Positions 1-7,318 of a stretch of 17,046 nt of DNA are shown here, in pieces. Numbering within the stretch: the first letter of the stretch is position 1; every line of letters starts with the position of its first letter. Below the pieces are notes generated by a model. That model did not search any database and was not told where the DNA came from. It worked only from the letters and a program-made list of their open reading frames with translations. Position numbers and translations under genes: made by a program. Origin of the DNA: an uncultured Lachnospiraceae bacterium (GTDB lineage Bacteria > Bacillota > Clostridia > Lachnospirales > Lachnospiraceae); contig CAJUIO010000072.1 of NCBI GenBank assembly GCA_910586025.1, positions 1,896 to 18,941 on the forward strand. The letters are read 5' to 3'.

Positions 1-162
1 AGTAGCCGAATATGATGAGAGCAGAAAGAAATAATTCCATCTGTGCGCTGGCGCTTTGGCTCTGGCAGCCCCGTACGCCGGGTGCCTTCTGGCTTGCGGC
101 CTGAAGCTTCAAATCGGATTTCACTGATGAAACGTATTCCATTTTCCGAAAAGGGACGGGGC

Positions 163-193
163 GGCACTAAGCGGCATCCTTGCCGCAAGTGCC
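163..193. repeat. Hairpin at the tip of the palindrome (first of two)
   Basis: GGCAC (163-167) pairs with GTGCC (189-193), and inside it GCGGCA (171-176) pairs with TGCCGC (181-186) around a TCCT loop. Small unpaired TAA and AA stretches lie between the two stems. It sits inside the long palindrome, so the element would fold as a junction rather than as one plain hairpin. Confidence 0.7.
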
Positions 194-219
194 TGAAACC
201 GCCTTCCGTGGCGGTTTCA
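194..219. repeat. Hairpin at the tip of the palindrome (second of two)
   Basis: TGAAACCGCC (194-203) pairs perfectly with GGCGGTTTCA (210-219) around a six-base loop, TTCCGT. It directly abuts the hairpin at 163-193. With the long outer stem, the two form a three-way-junction-like fold. There is no T-run after it on either strand, so it does not look like an intrinsic terminator. Confidence 0.7.
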
Positions 220-361
220 CCCTGAAAATGTGGCGTTTCATAAGTGAAATTGCCGATTTTCCGCAACAGTCCGCAAGCCAGAAGGCACCCGGCGGACGGG
301 GCTGCCAGAGCCAGAGCGCCAACGCACAGACGGAAATAATATTAATTCAAGGAGAAGAGAC

Positions 362-2398
362 ATGATATTAAACGACAAGGTACAAAAGATTCTGTTTGGA
401 GGGGACTACAATCCGGAGCAGTGGCCGGAGGAGGTCTGGGAGGAGGATATGCGGCTGTTCAGGCTGGCCCATATCGACGTGGTGACGCTGAATGTGTTCA
501 GCTGGGCGGCGCTGCAGCCGGATGAGGATACCTACGATTTTTCCCGGCTTGACAGAATCATGGAGCTGGTGAAAAAAAACGGCATCAAGGTATGCCTGGC
601 TACCTCCACGGCGGCTCATCCCGCATGGATGGCGAGAAAACATCCGGATATCCTGCGCGTGGAGCGGACCGGAATGAAGAGGAAATTCGGGAGCCGGCAC
701 AACTCCTGTCCCAACAGCCCAACGTATCGGAAGTATTCCGTGGCGCTTGCGGAGAAGCTTGCGGAGCGTTATCGGGACTACGACAACATTGTGGCGTGGC
801 ACATCGCCAATGAATACGGGGGAGAATGCTACTGCGATAACTGCGAAAAGGCTTTCCGTATCTGGCTGAAAGAAAAGTACGGCACCATTGAGGAGCTGAA
901 TCGTGTGTGGAACACGGCCTTCTGGAGTCATACCATGTATGATTTCGAGGATGTGGTGGTGCCGGATCTGCGTTCGGAGGAGTTTGAATGGGGCGGCAGA
1001 CTGGCCACCAATTTCCAGGGAATTTCTCTGGACTACAATCGCTTTAACTCTGACAGCATTCTGGCATGCTACCGGCTGGAGGAAGAGGCGGTGAAGAAAT
1101 ACACGCCGGATATTCCGGTTACCACGAACCTGATGGGAACCTACAAGACGCTGGATTATTTTAAGTGGGGAAAGCACATGGACTTCATTTCATGGGACAA
1201 CTATCCGGACAGCCAGGCGGTTCCGGCACAGGTGTCTCTGCGGCATGATCTCATGAGAGGGCTTAAGGGAGGAATGCCCTTTGCGCTCATGGAGCAGACT
1301 CCCAGCGTCAGCAACTGGCATGCTTACTGTAAGCTCAAACGTCCCGGCGTGATGCGGCTGTGGAGCTACCAGGCGGTGGCCCACGGTGCGGATACGGTGA
1401 TGTTTTTCCAGATGAGAAGGAGCATTGGAGCCTGCGAAAAATATCACGGTGCGGTGATCGATCATGTGGGAACGGAAAATACCAGGGTGTTCCGGGAGAT
1501 CGCAGCCCTTGGAGAGGAGCTTGACAGGCTTGGGAACGAGCTTCTTGGAGGCAGGACGCCTGCGAAGGCAGCCATTGTATTTGACTGGGACAACTGGTGG
1601 GCGGCGGAGTATTCTGCGGGCCCGAGCAAGCTGATCAACTACTGCGGCGAAGTCATGGCCTATTATAAGGCTCTGAACGAAATGAACATTGCGGTGGATA
1701 TCATTGATGCGGAAAAAGATTCCGAGACAGATTTATCAGATTACAGGCTGGTGATAGCGCCTCTTCTTTATATGTGCAAGGACGGGTTTGACGAGAGAAT
1801 ACGCAGCTTTGTGAAGAGCGGAGGCACATTCCTGACCACCTTCTTTGGCGGCTATGTGGAGGATCACGATCTGGTGGTTACAGGCGGATATCCCGGAAGG
1901 CTGAAAGATATTCTGGGAATCTGGGTGGAGGAGACCGATGCCCTTCCGGAGGGAGAGGAAAATTCCTTTTTCTACAAGGGAAAGAAATATCCGGCCACAT
2001 TGCTCTGCGATCTTCTGCATCTGCAGGGAGCCGAGAGTCTTGCTTCCTACGAAAGTGATTTTTACGAGGGCATGCCCGTGCTGACCTGCAACCGGATGGG
2101 AGAAGGAAAGGCTTATTATGTGGCGAGCCATTCGGACGACGCATTTTACAGAAGCTTTCTCGGGGAGCTGTGCGAAGAGCTTGGCATTGAACCGGCAGCA
2201 AGAACGCCGGAGGGCGTGGAGGCCGCAGTCAGGGAAAATGAGAACGGAAGCTTTCTTTTCCTGCTGAACCATACGGAGGATGAGACGGAGATTATCCTGC
2301 AGCATGGCGGAACAGAGCTGCTTGGCGGAAGGACTTTTGAGGCCGGCGAGAGTTTGAGGCTCCCTAAGGCCGGCGTGGCCATACTCAAGAGGGACTGA
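362..2398 (+). CDS. Beta-galactosidase, glycoside hydrolase family 42
   Basis: Retaining GH42 enzyme (678 aa, usual family length) that removes terminal beta-galactose, probably from imported galacto-oligosaccharides or plant-derived galactosides. The TIM-barrel domain fills about residues 10-390. The acid/base is E151 in HIANEYGG and the nucleophile is E311 in ALMEQTPS. C116, C156, C158 and C161 match the four cysteines that bind zinc in GH42 enzymes such as that of Thermus. The trimerisation domain (about 395-610) and a small beta C-terminal domain follow. There is no signal peptide, so it is cytoplasmic. The start is set by GGAG at 351-354, seven bases before ATG. No sugar transporter or LacI/AraC regulator is in view. 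The 3' end overlaps the convergent kinase gene by 14 bases. The large palindrome immediately upstream may be its leader; the TATGAT at 11-16 could be a -10 hexamer whose -35 lies outside the window. The family assignment is firm; the natural substrate is not known. Confidence 0.95.
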   Translation: MILNDKVQKILFGGDYNPEQWPEEVWEEDMRLFRLAHIDVVTLNVFSWAALQPDEDTYDFSRLDRIMELVKKNGIKVCLATSTAAHPAWMARKHPDILRVERTGMKRKFGSRHNSCPNSPTYRKYSVALAEKLAERYRDYDNIVAWHIANEYGGECYCDNCEKAFRIWLKEKYGTIEELNRVWNTAFWSHTMYDFEDVVVPDLRSEEFEWGGRLATNFQGISLDYNRFNSDSILACYRLEEEAVKKYTPDIPVTTNLMGTYKTLDYFKWGKHMDFISWDNYPDSQAVPAQVSLRHDLMRGLKGGMPFALMEQTPSVSNWHAYCKLKRPGVMRLWSYQAVAHGADTVMFFQMRRSIGACEKYHGAVIDHVGTENTRVFREIAALGEELDRLGNELLGGRTPAKAAIVFDWDNWWAAEYSAGPSKLINYCGEVMAYYKALNEMNIAVDIIDAEKDSETDLSDYRLVIAPLLYMCKDGFDERIRSFVKSGGTFLTTFFGGYVEDHDLVVTGGYPGRLKDILGIWVEETDALPEGEENSFFYKGKKYPATLLCDLLHLQGAESLASYESDFYEGMPVLTCNRMGEGKAYYVASHSDDAFYRSFLGELCEELGIEPAARTPEGVEAAVRENENGSFLFLLNHTEDETEIILQHGGTELLGGRTFEAGESLRLPKAGVAILKRD

Positions 2399-3722
2399 GG
2401 GGAGAATGTGACCTTCCGGGAAGGACGACAGTGAAAATACTGCCTCCGCCGGCAGCGTCGCAGACCCGGATCGAGCCTCCGTGGGATTTTACAATTTCAT
2501 AAGCAATGGACAACCCGAGCCCGAAGTGCCCTTTGGTACTTCGGGCCTTTTCGGCCCGGAAAAAACGGTCAAAAATTTTCCCCTTATCCTGATCGGAAAT
2601 GCCGATTCCGTTATCCCTGACTGAGAGCAGGAAACGCTCCTTTTCATGGGTAAGAAGAAGCTCAATCTTTCCGTGCTCCGGCGTATAGCTGACCGCATTG
2701 TGCAGGAGGATGGAGAGTACCTGGCTGATGCGGTCAGGATCGGCCAGGCACAGAGGGAGCGCTCTCTCCGGCAGGCTGACAGACAAGGTGATGGACTTTT
2801 CCTTTGCAAGAGGCTGGAAAGCTTCAAAGACATTCATGAACAGAGTGTCCAGCTCGGTTGGCTTTGTCGAGATGGAAAAAAGCCTGTTGTCGGATTGGGA
2901 GAGAGTGAGCAGGTCGTTGATGAGAGAGGACATGCGCTGTCCTTCCTTTTGGATAACCGAAAGAAATCCCTTTTTCTCCTCGTCGGAGGCATTCCCGCAG
3001 CACTCGGCACAGGATAGGATGACCGCAAGGGGAGTGCGCAGCTCGTGGGATGCGGATGCCACAAACTGAACCTGCTTTCTGTGATTTTCTATAATGGGTT
3101 TTAAGAGTCTTCCCGTTAAGATCCAGGAGAAAAACAGGAGAAACAGCACGGCGGCGGCATCAATGAGAAAAAAGTGCAGCCGCTGTTCCAGGATCTGGCG
3201 GGAAAGGCTGTCCAGGGGAGAGAGGACTACGATCTGAAGATGGGAAGCCGCACCTTCCTTTCCGGAAAGGATGATACCGGCAAAATACTCCATGTCCATG
3301 AGGGCAGAGAAAAACCGGAACTCCGAATGCGTCGTGATCTGTCCGGTGGATATATTCTGCGTTGAGACGGAAACGGACGGAGCGCTCTCGCCGCCCTTTA
3401 GGGCCTCTTCAAAGAGCTGCCTGCGCAGAGAGCTTTCCTCCTGCGCAGGCAGCTGGTTATAGAGAAAGGGAACTCCGTTGTCCGTGGCAAAAAAGAGATA
3501 ATTTCCCTGAGCCTCCATCCGGGAGAGCCATTCCATGGAGATAACGGTTTGCTGTTCCAGGCTGGTGGTGATCGTGTTCATGTCGTTGCAAAACGCCCGG
3601 AACTGGTTTTCGTAAAGACCGTTCTCGGAGACGAACAGATAGAGCAGCGACATAAAAATAATGATAAAGGAAGTGGCTCCTGCACACAGAGCAGTAAGCC
3701 TTAAACGGACTTTTTGGAACAT
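2385..3722 (-). CDS. Membrane sensor histidine kinase (partner of the regulator at 3724-4401)
   Basis: EnvZ/PhoR-like kinase of 445 aa that should phosphorylate the OmpR-type regulator just upstream. It has TM1 at about residues 11-32, an extracellular sensor of about 150 residues, and TM2 at about 184-204. The dimerisation/phosphoacceptor helix carries H226 in ASHELRTPL. The ATPase domain shows the N box (N342 in HNAVSYTP), G1 box DNGIGI (370-375) and G2 box GLGLS (401-405). No clear HAMP domain separates TM2 from the H box. A cysteine cluster, C238/C241/C242, sits just after the phosphoacceptor; it is unusual and of unknown meaning. The ATG at 3722 is one base after the regulator's stop, with GGAGG inside the regulator's last codons, so translation is coupled. 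The frame stays open upstream into the regulator gene, but those starts have no support. The signal sensed cannot be inferred. Confidence 0.93.
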   Translation of the reverse strand: MFQKVRLRLTALCAGATSFIIIFMSLLYLFVSENGLYENQFRAFCNDMNTITTSLEQQTVISMEWLSRMEAQGNYLFFATDNGVPFLYNQLPAQEESSLRRQLFEEALKGGESAPSVSVSTQNISTGQITTHSEFRFFSALMDMEYFAGIILSGKEGAASHLQIVVLSPLDSLSRQILEQRLHFFLIDAAAVLFLLFFSWILTGRLLKPIIENHRKQVQFVASASHELRTPLAVILSCAECCGNASDEEKKGFLSVIQKEGQRMSSLINDLLTLSQSDNRLFSISTKPTELDTLFMNVFEAFQPLAKEKSITLSVSLPERALPLCLADPDRISQVLSILLHNAVSYTPEHGKIELLLTHEKERFLLSVRDNGIGISDQDKGKIFDRFFRAEKARSTKGHFGLGLSIAYEIVKSHGGSIRVCDAAGGGSIFTVVLPGRSHSPLSPS

Positions 3723-3723
3723 C

Positions 3724-4401
3724 TTAATCCTCCTGCAGGCGGTAGCCGATTCCCCGGACAGTCGCAATTCTGAGGCGGCTTCCGGAGATCTGGAGACGTC
3801 TGCGCAGAAAGTGTATGTAATTGTCGAGATTGCCATCCTCCACATCGCTGTCGGGACCCCAGACCTTTAAGAGTAGGGTACTTCTTTGGAGCGTCTGCCC
3901 CCTGGAGCGCAGAAAGGCTTCTAAGAGAGCGGCCTCCTTTTTGGAGAGCGTGCAGCTGCCGGAAGGACCCGTGAGGATACCCTCCCCGAGCTGAAAGTCA
4001 ATGTCGGCAACAGACAGGGCATCGCTGCCCGTGAGAGTATGAGGCCGTCTTGCCACGCAGCGGATTCTGGCTAAAAGCTCCTCAAAGGCAAAGGGCTTTA
4101 CCAGATAATCGTCCGCTCCCAGATTAAGGCCCTCCACCTTGTCCGTGAGGGTACCCAGGGCCGTGATCAGAATAATGGGGGTAACAATGCCCTTTTTGCG
4201 CAGCTGCTTGAGAATATCGGTTCCCTCCAGGCAGGGCAGCATCCTGTCGAGAAGTATAATGTCATGAATGGCCTGCTCACAGTAAAACAAGGCTTCCTCG
4301 CCGTCATAGCAGGAATCCACTATAAATCCTTCATGCTCCAGCTGGTAGGCCAGGGTCTGGTTCAGCGCTCTGTCATCTTCCGCAAGTAAGATTCTCATCA
4401 T
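3724..4401 (-). CDS. OmpR/PhoB-family response regulator
   Basis: DNA-binding regulator of 225 aa. The receiver domain (about 2-118) has the acidic pair E8/D9/D10, phosphoacceptor D52 in ILLDRMLP, T80 and K102 in LVKPF. A winged-helix domain (about 128-223) ends in the typical VRGIGYRL. It is the first gene of a two-gene operon with the kinase at 2385-3722. I chose the ATG at 4401, five bases after GAGG; the ATG at 4398 is equally usable, and the GTG at 4407 lies inside the ribosome binding site. Its upstream region (4442-4495) carries a ladder of TTAGAG-like hexamers with the 10-11 base period OmpR-family proteins recognise, suggesting autoregulation. A near-identical site lies at the right edge of the window. 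Family membership is certain; the target genes are inferred. Confidence 0.95.
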   Translation of the reverse strand: MMRILLAEDDRALNQTLAYQLEHEGFIVDSCYDGEEALFYCEQAIHDIILLDRMLPCLEGTDILKQLRKKGIVTPIILITALGTLTDKVEGLNLGADDYLVKPFAFEELLARIRCVARRPHTLTGSDALSVADIDFQLGEGILTGPSGSCTLSKKEAALLEAFLRSRGQTLQRSTLLLKVWGPDSDVEDGNLDNYIHFLRRRLQISGSRLRIATVRGIGYRLQED

Positions 4402-4441
4402 GGTCACCTCATTGATACTTTTATTTTACCACTATCTGTTT

Positions 4442-4495
4442 ATCTTACCATTGGAATCTTTAAATATTCTCTAAAAAGTCTTAAGCTCTTCTTAG
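4442..4495 (-). promoter_or_regulatory. Putative operator and promoter of the minus-strand two-component operon
   Basis: Read on the minus strand, four related hexamers follow one another: CTAAGA (4495-4490), TTAAGA (4484-4479), TTAGAG (4474-4469) and TTAAAG (4463-4458). Their period is 11, 10 and 11 bases. The last is followed by exactly 10 bases and then TAAGAT (4447-4442), a fair -10 hexamer. There is no good -35 hexamer, which is the usual arrangement for promoters activated by OmpR/PhoB-family proteins, where the bound regulator stands in for the -35. The repeats are seen directly; binding by the adjacent regulator is inference. Confidence 0.5.
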
Positions 4496-4564
4496 TTTTA
4501 GGACGGCCTGCTTCCGCATTAGAGGCTGTAACAGGATGACAAAAGCAAAATGGATAATATGCGG

Positions 4565-4593
4565 TTGCAAAACGGTTATAAATTGGATATAAT
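4565..4593 (+). promoter_or_regulatory. Sigma-70 promoter of the Uma2-regulator-kinase-ABC cluster
   Basis: TTGCAA at 4565-4570 and TATAAT at 4588-4593 are separated by exactly 17 bases, close to the housekeeping consensus. Transcription would begin near 4600, about 24 bases before the ATG at 4624. The upstream ATG at 4594 abuts the -10 hexamer and cannot be a start for this transcript. The rest of the intergenic stretch (4496-4564) shows nothing further that I recognise. Confidence 0.8.
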
Positions 4594-4623
4594 ATGGTAA
4601 AGAGAGACGGAGGAGGAAGGGAT

Positions 4624-5418
4624 ATGACGATTGAAGAGATGAAACGGATCAAGAAGGAAAAGGGCTACTCTTACACGCAGATTGCGCAGATGAGCGGGGT
4701 ACCGCTGGGAACGGTACAGAAGGTTTTCGGCGGGGAGACGGCAAATCCCCGCTACGATACGCTGCAGGCGCTGGAGAGCCTTTTTAACGGGGAGAGCGGT
4801 ACGCATTCCTCAGTCAGGGAGGAAGAGGCGGCATATGGATCCGTCAAGAAGCAGGGGGATTATACGGTGGAGGATTACTATGCGCTGCCGGAGGACAAGA
4901 GGGTGGAACTGATCGACGGCGTGTTCTATGACATGAGTTCGCCCACCTTTGTACATCAGAGAATCGGAGGTGAGATTCACCGGCAGATTGCAAACTTTAT
5001 TCTCGATCATAAAGGAAGCTGTATTCCGCTGATGTCCCCGGTGGATGTGCGGCTCGACTGTGACAACAGAACCATGGTGCAGCCGGATGTGATCGTCCTG
5101 TGCGACAGGGATAAGATTATGAAATGGGGTATCATGGGAGCGCCGGATTTTCTGGCAGAGGTGCTCTCCCCTTCCACCAGGCGCAAGGACTGCCTGAAGA
5201 AGCTGGGTAAATATCTGAATGCCGGTGTGAAGGAGTACTGGATCGTGGATCCCTATAAGAGGAAGCTGATCGTCTATGATCTTGAGAGCGGGGATTACCC
5301 GTCAGTCTATGGACTGAACGGTAAGGTTCCCGTGGGGATCTTTGGCGGAAGGCTCATGATTGATCTGGACATGATCGGAGAAATGGTGGTGGATTATCCG
5401 GATGAGGGAAGGGACTGA
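4624..5418 (+). CDS. HTH-Uma2 fusion protein (Uma2/DUF820, PD-(D/E)XK-like fold)
   Basis: This 264-aa protein joins two domains. Residues 1-55 form an XRE-like helix-turn-helix (YTQIAQMSGVPLGTVQKVFGG, residues 17-37, covers the recognition region). After a short polar linker, residues 80-255 match the Uma2 family (DUF820), which has a restriction-endonuclease-like fold. Likely active-site positions are E95 (RVELIDG), D155 (VQPDVIV), E179 (LAEVLSPS) and a following lysine in the K192-K196 region, with the hallmark GVKEYWIVDP at 201-210. The acidic residues of a nuclease site are therefore retained, but no substrate is established for the family, which is most abundant in cyanobacteria. The ATG at 4624 follows GGAGGAAGG at a good distance. 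It heads a cluster with a two-component system and ABC transporter, 17 bases before the regulator gene. A DNA-binding regulator or a nuclease are both open possibilities. Confidence 0.88.
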   Translation: MTIEEMKRIKKEKGYSYTQIAQMSGVPLGTVQKVFGGETANPRYDTLQALESLFNGESGTHSSVREEEAAYGSVKKQGDYTVEDYYALPEDKRVELIDGVFYDMSSPTFVHQRIGGEIHRQIANFILDHKGSCIPLMSPVDVRLDCDNRTMVQPDVIVLCDRDKIMKWGIMGAPDFLAEVLSPSTRRKDCLKKLGKYLNAGVKEYWIVDPYKRKLIVYDLESGDYPSVYGLNGKVPVGIFGGRLMIDLDMIGEMVVDYPDEGRD

Positions 5419-5435
5419 CATGCGGGGGAATTGAT

Positions 5436-6128
5436 ATGGAGCGGATATTGATAATTGAGGATGACAGTACGATTTTGTATGCGCTCTCCGAGCTTCTAAA
5501 GGAGGAGGGGTTTGGAGCTGCTGCGGTGAAATCCTTGCAGGAGGCATTCCGGGAGGACATCAGAGAATATTGTCTGATTCTTCTGGATCTGGGACTGCCC
5601 GACGGGGAGGGATGGGCGTTTCTCGAGAGGCTTCATGCAGAGGGAAAAGAGGAAGAGGCACCGCCCGTAATCATTCTTACGGCAAGAGAGGAGGAGAGAG
5701 ATATTATCAGGGGGCTGGATATGGGAGCGGATGATTATGTGACCAAGCCCTTCAAGACAGGGGTGCTGATCTCGCGGATCCGGGCAGTGCTGCGCCGCCG
5801 GGGAAAAGCAATGCGGAGCACGCAGGCGCTTACCTGCGGGAACATCCGGCTGGATAAACAGAAAACCATAGTCACCGCAGGCGGACGGGAGATCTCTCTC
5901 ACCGCCGGAGAGTTCCGGCTGCTGCAGTATCTGATGGAGAATAAGGAGAGAACGCTGACCAGGAATGTTCTGCTTGCGCATTTTTGGGATAATGACGGTG
6001 AATTTGTAAATGACAATACGCTGACGGTTATGGTGAAACGCCTGCGCGAAAAGCTCGGAAGCGGTTCCAGGCAGTACATTCACACTGTCCGGGGGATAGG
6101 ATATAAGATGGAGGATGCGGATGACTGA
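5436..6128 (+). CDS. OmpR-family response regulator of the ABC transporter cluster
   Basis: Regulator of 230 aa. The receiver domain (2-120) has E8/D9/D10, phosphoacceptor D51 in ILLDLGLP, T82 and K104 in VTKPF. The winged-helix domain (about 130-226) ends in VRGIGYKM. The order regulator, kinase, ABC ATPase, FtsX-type permease is a common clostridial arrangement related to BceRS-BceAB and VncRS-Vex systems, in which the regulator turns on the transporter genes. A run of G about seven bases before the ATG serves as ribosome binding site. The likely target is the GTCAC direct repeat at 7319-7351, upstream of the ATPase gene. Classification is firm; the inducing compound is unknown. Confidence 0.95.
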   Translation: MERILIIEDDSTILYALSELLKEEGFGAAAVKSLQEAFREDIREYCLILLDLGLPDGEGWAFLERLHAEGKEEEAPPVIILTAREEERDIIRGLDMGADDYVTKPFKTGVLISRIRAVLRRRGKAMRSTQALTCGNIRLDKQKTIVTAGGREISLTAGEFRLLQYLMENKERTLTRNVLLAHFWDNDGEFVNDNTLTVMVKRLREKLGSGSRQYIHTVRGIGYKMEDADD

Positions 6129-7317
6129 GAGAAAGACACAGATCATTTGGGCCGCATGGATTTTTGCGGTCTGTACGGTTTTTGGCATGGCAGTCTTTTT
6201 CGGATGCCTGCAGTGGAGTGAGAGCCTGTTTTATGACAAGCTGGCCGCCGTGGCCTCTGCGATGCCGAAAGAGAGCTCTCTTGTTATGAAAGCCCTTAAG
6301 GATACGGAAGGCTTTGACCTGGAGGCGGGAAGAATAATACTTGGAAAATACGGCTACCACGGACAGCTGTCCGGGCAGGACAGGTATACGGCGGTCCTCT
6401 TGTGCGGGGTACTGGCCGGAGGTGCGGGAACCGTAGTATTTCTGTTCTTTTCAAACAGGGAGAGGCGAAAGCTCTGCAAAAGGGTCGGAGAGCTGACCGA
6501 GTATCTGAGAGGGGTGGAGGAGGGCGATTATTCCATGTCCCTGGAAAGAAGGCAGGATTTTCTCTCCCTTCTGGAGGATGAGATATACAAGACCGTGGTG
6601 ACGCTGCGGGAGAGTAGGGAAAGCTTGAGGATGGAGAAGGAAAATCTTGCCCGGGACATGGCGGATATCTCCCACCAGTTCAAGACACCCCTCACCTCGC
6701 TCTCCGTGCTCAGCGAGCTTGTGCTGCGCCGGGTTACAGGGGAGGAAGTCCGCATGGCGGTGCAAAAGATGGAAAGCCAGACGGACAGGCTCTCTGAGCT
6801 GTGTGCGGCGCTGCTCACATTGTCGAGGGCGGATGCCGGGGTTTTGTCCTTTAAGATCAGAGAGGTGACGGCAGGCGAGCTTATGGAGTGTGCGATGGAG
6901 GCCGTCCGGCCTCTTGCGGACAAAAAGGAACAGCGGATTGAGTTTGCGGGAAGGGAGGCTGAATGGGAGGATATCTCCCTGTCCTGCGATCTGGGCTGGA
7001 CCAGGGAGGCTCTGGGGAATATTCTTAAAAATGCTTCCGAGCACGGGCCTGCGGGGTCGGTGATCACTATAGGAATATGCGGCAATCCGATCTATACACA
7101 GATCACGGTGGAGGATCAGGGACCGGGCTTTTCGGCTGAGGATCTGCCGCATCTGTTTGAACGCTTTTACCGGGGAGCGGGGGCTGAAAGAGACAGTGCG
7201 GGGATAGGACTTTCCCTGGCAAGATCCCTGATCGAGAGCCAGAACGGGGAGATCCGGGCCCAGAACCGCAGGGAAGGGGGCGGCAGATTCGTGATCAAAT
7301 TTTATAAGAACAGGTGA
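6121..7317 (+). CDS. Membrane sensor histidine kinase of the ABC transporter cluster
   Basis: Kinase of 398 aa. TM1 spans about residues 8-30, a short extracellular segment of about 60 residues follows, and TM2 is at about 90-110. A HAMP-like linker leads to the phosphoacceptor H185 in DISHQFKTPL, a VncS-like form of the H box. The ATPase domain shows N300/N304, G1 box DQGPGF (332-337) and G2 box GIGLSLA (361-367). The small external region suggests sensing within the membrane or with help from the partner permease, as in BceS-type kinases; this is inference. I chose the ATG at 6121, six bases after GGAGG, so the gene overlaps the regulator by 8 bases. The in-frame ATG at 6115 touches the Shine-Dalgarno and is unlikely. 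Confidence 0.93.
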   Translation: MTERKTQIIWAAWIFAVCTVFGMAVFFGCLQWSESLFYDKLAAVASAMPKESSLVMKALKDTEGFDLEAGRIILGKYGYHGQLSGQDRYTAVLLCGVLAGGAGTVVFLFFSNRERRKLCKRVGELTEYLRGVEEGDYSMSLERRQDFLSLLEDEIYKTVVTLRESRESLRMEKENLARDMADISHQFKTPLTSLSVLSELVLRRVTGEEVRMAVQKMESQTDRLSELCAALLTLSRADAGVLSFKIREVTAGELMECAMEAVRPLADKKEQRIEFAGREAEWEDISLSCDLGWTREALGNILKNASEHGPAGSVITIGICGNPIYTQITVEDQGPGFSAEDLPHLFERFYRGAGAERDSAGIGLSLARSLIESQNGEIRAQNRREGGGRFVIKFYKNR

Positions 7318-7318
7318 A

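Larger units (their letters stand above)
28..340. repeat. Large imperfect palindrome with flanking 8-base direct repeat (MITE-like)
   Basis: Bases 40-99 pair with 271-330 at 57 of 60 positions (mismatches at 48, 56 and 75), and pairing continues more loosely outward to about 30/340. A second paired block lies inside: 111-134 against 234-260, with small bulges. The tip carries two separate hairpins. The octamer GAAATAAT occurs at 28-35 and again at 333-340, bracketing the palindrome like a target-site duplication. No convincing protein is encoded: the open frames in the arms only reflect the inverted sequence. It ends about 10 bases before the Shine-Dalgarno of the beta-galactosidase, so it is either an inserted miniature element or the folded leader of that gene. 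The pairing is seen directly. The mobile-element reading is inference, since A+T-rich octamers recur by chance and the palindrome ends are fuzzy. Confidence 0.8.

Noticed and set aside
163..219. The two tip hairpins as intrinsic terminators
   Set aside because: Neither is followed by a T-run on either strand, and both are embedded in the larger palindrome.
43..365. Two short plus-strand open frames (43-225 and 180-365) in the leading region
   Set aside because: Both lie inside the palindromic arms, have no ribosome binding site, and encode low-complexity sequence that mirrors the inverted repeat.
368..1177. 269-codon open frame antisense to the beta-galactosidase gene
   Set aside because: The plus-strand GH42 reading is unambiguous with all catalytic residues. 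The antisense protein matches no family I know and is a by-product of codon bias.
4594..4623. Upstream ATG extending the HTH-Uma2 protein by ten residues
   Set aside because: This ATG directly abuts the TATAAT box of the gene's own promoter and would not be in the transcript. The ATG at 4624 has a strong ribosome binding site.
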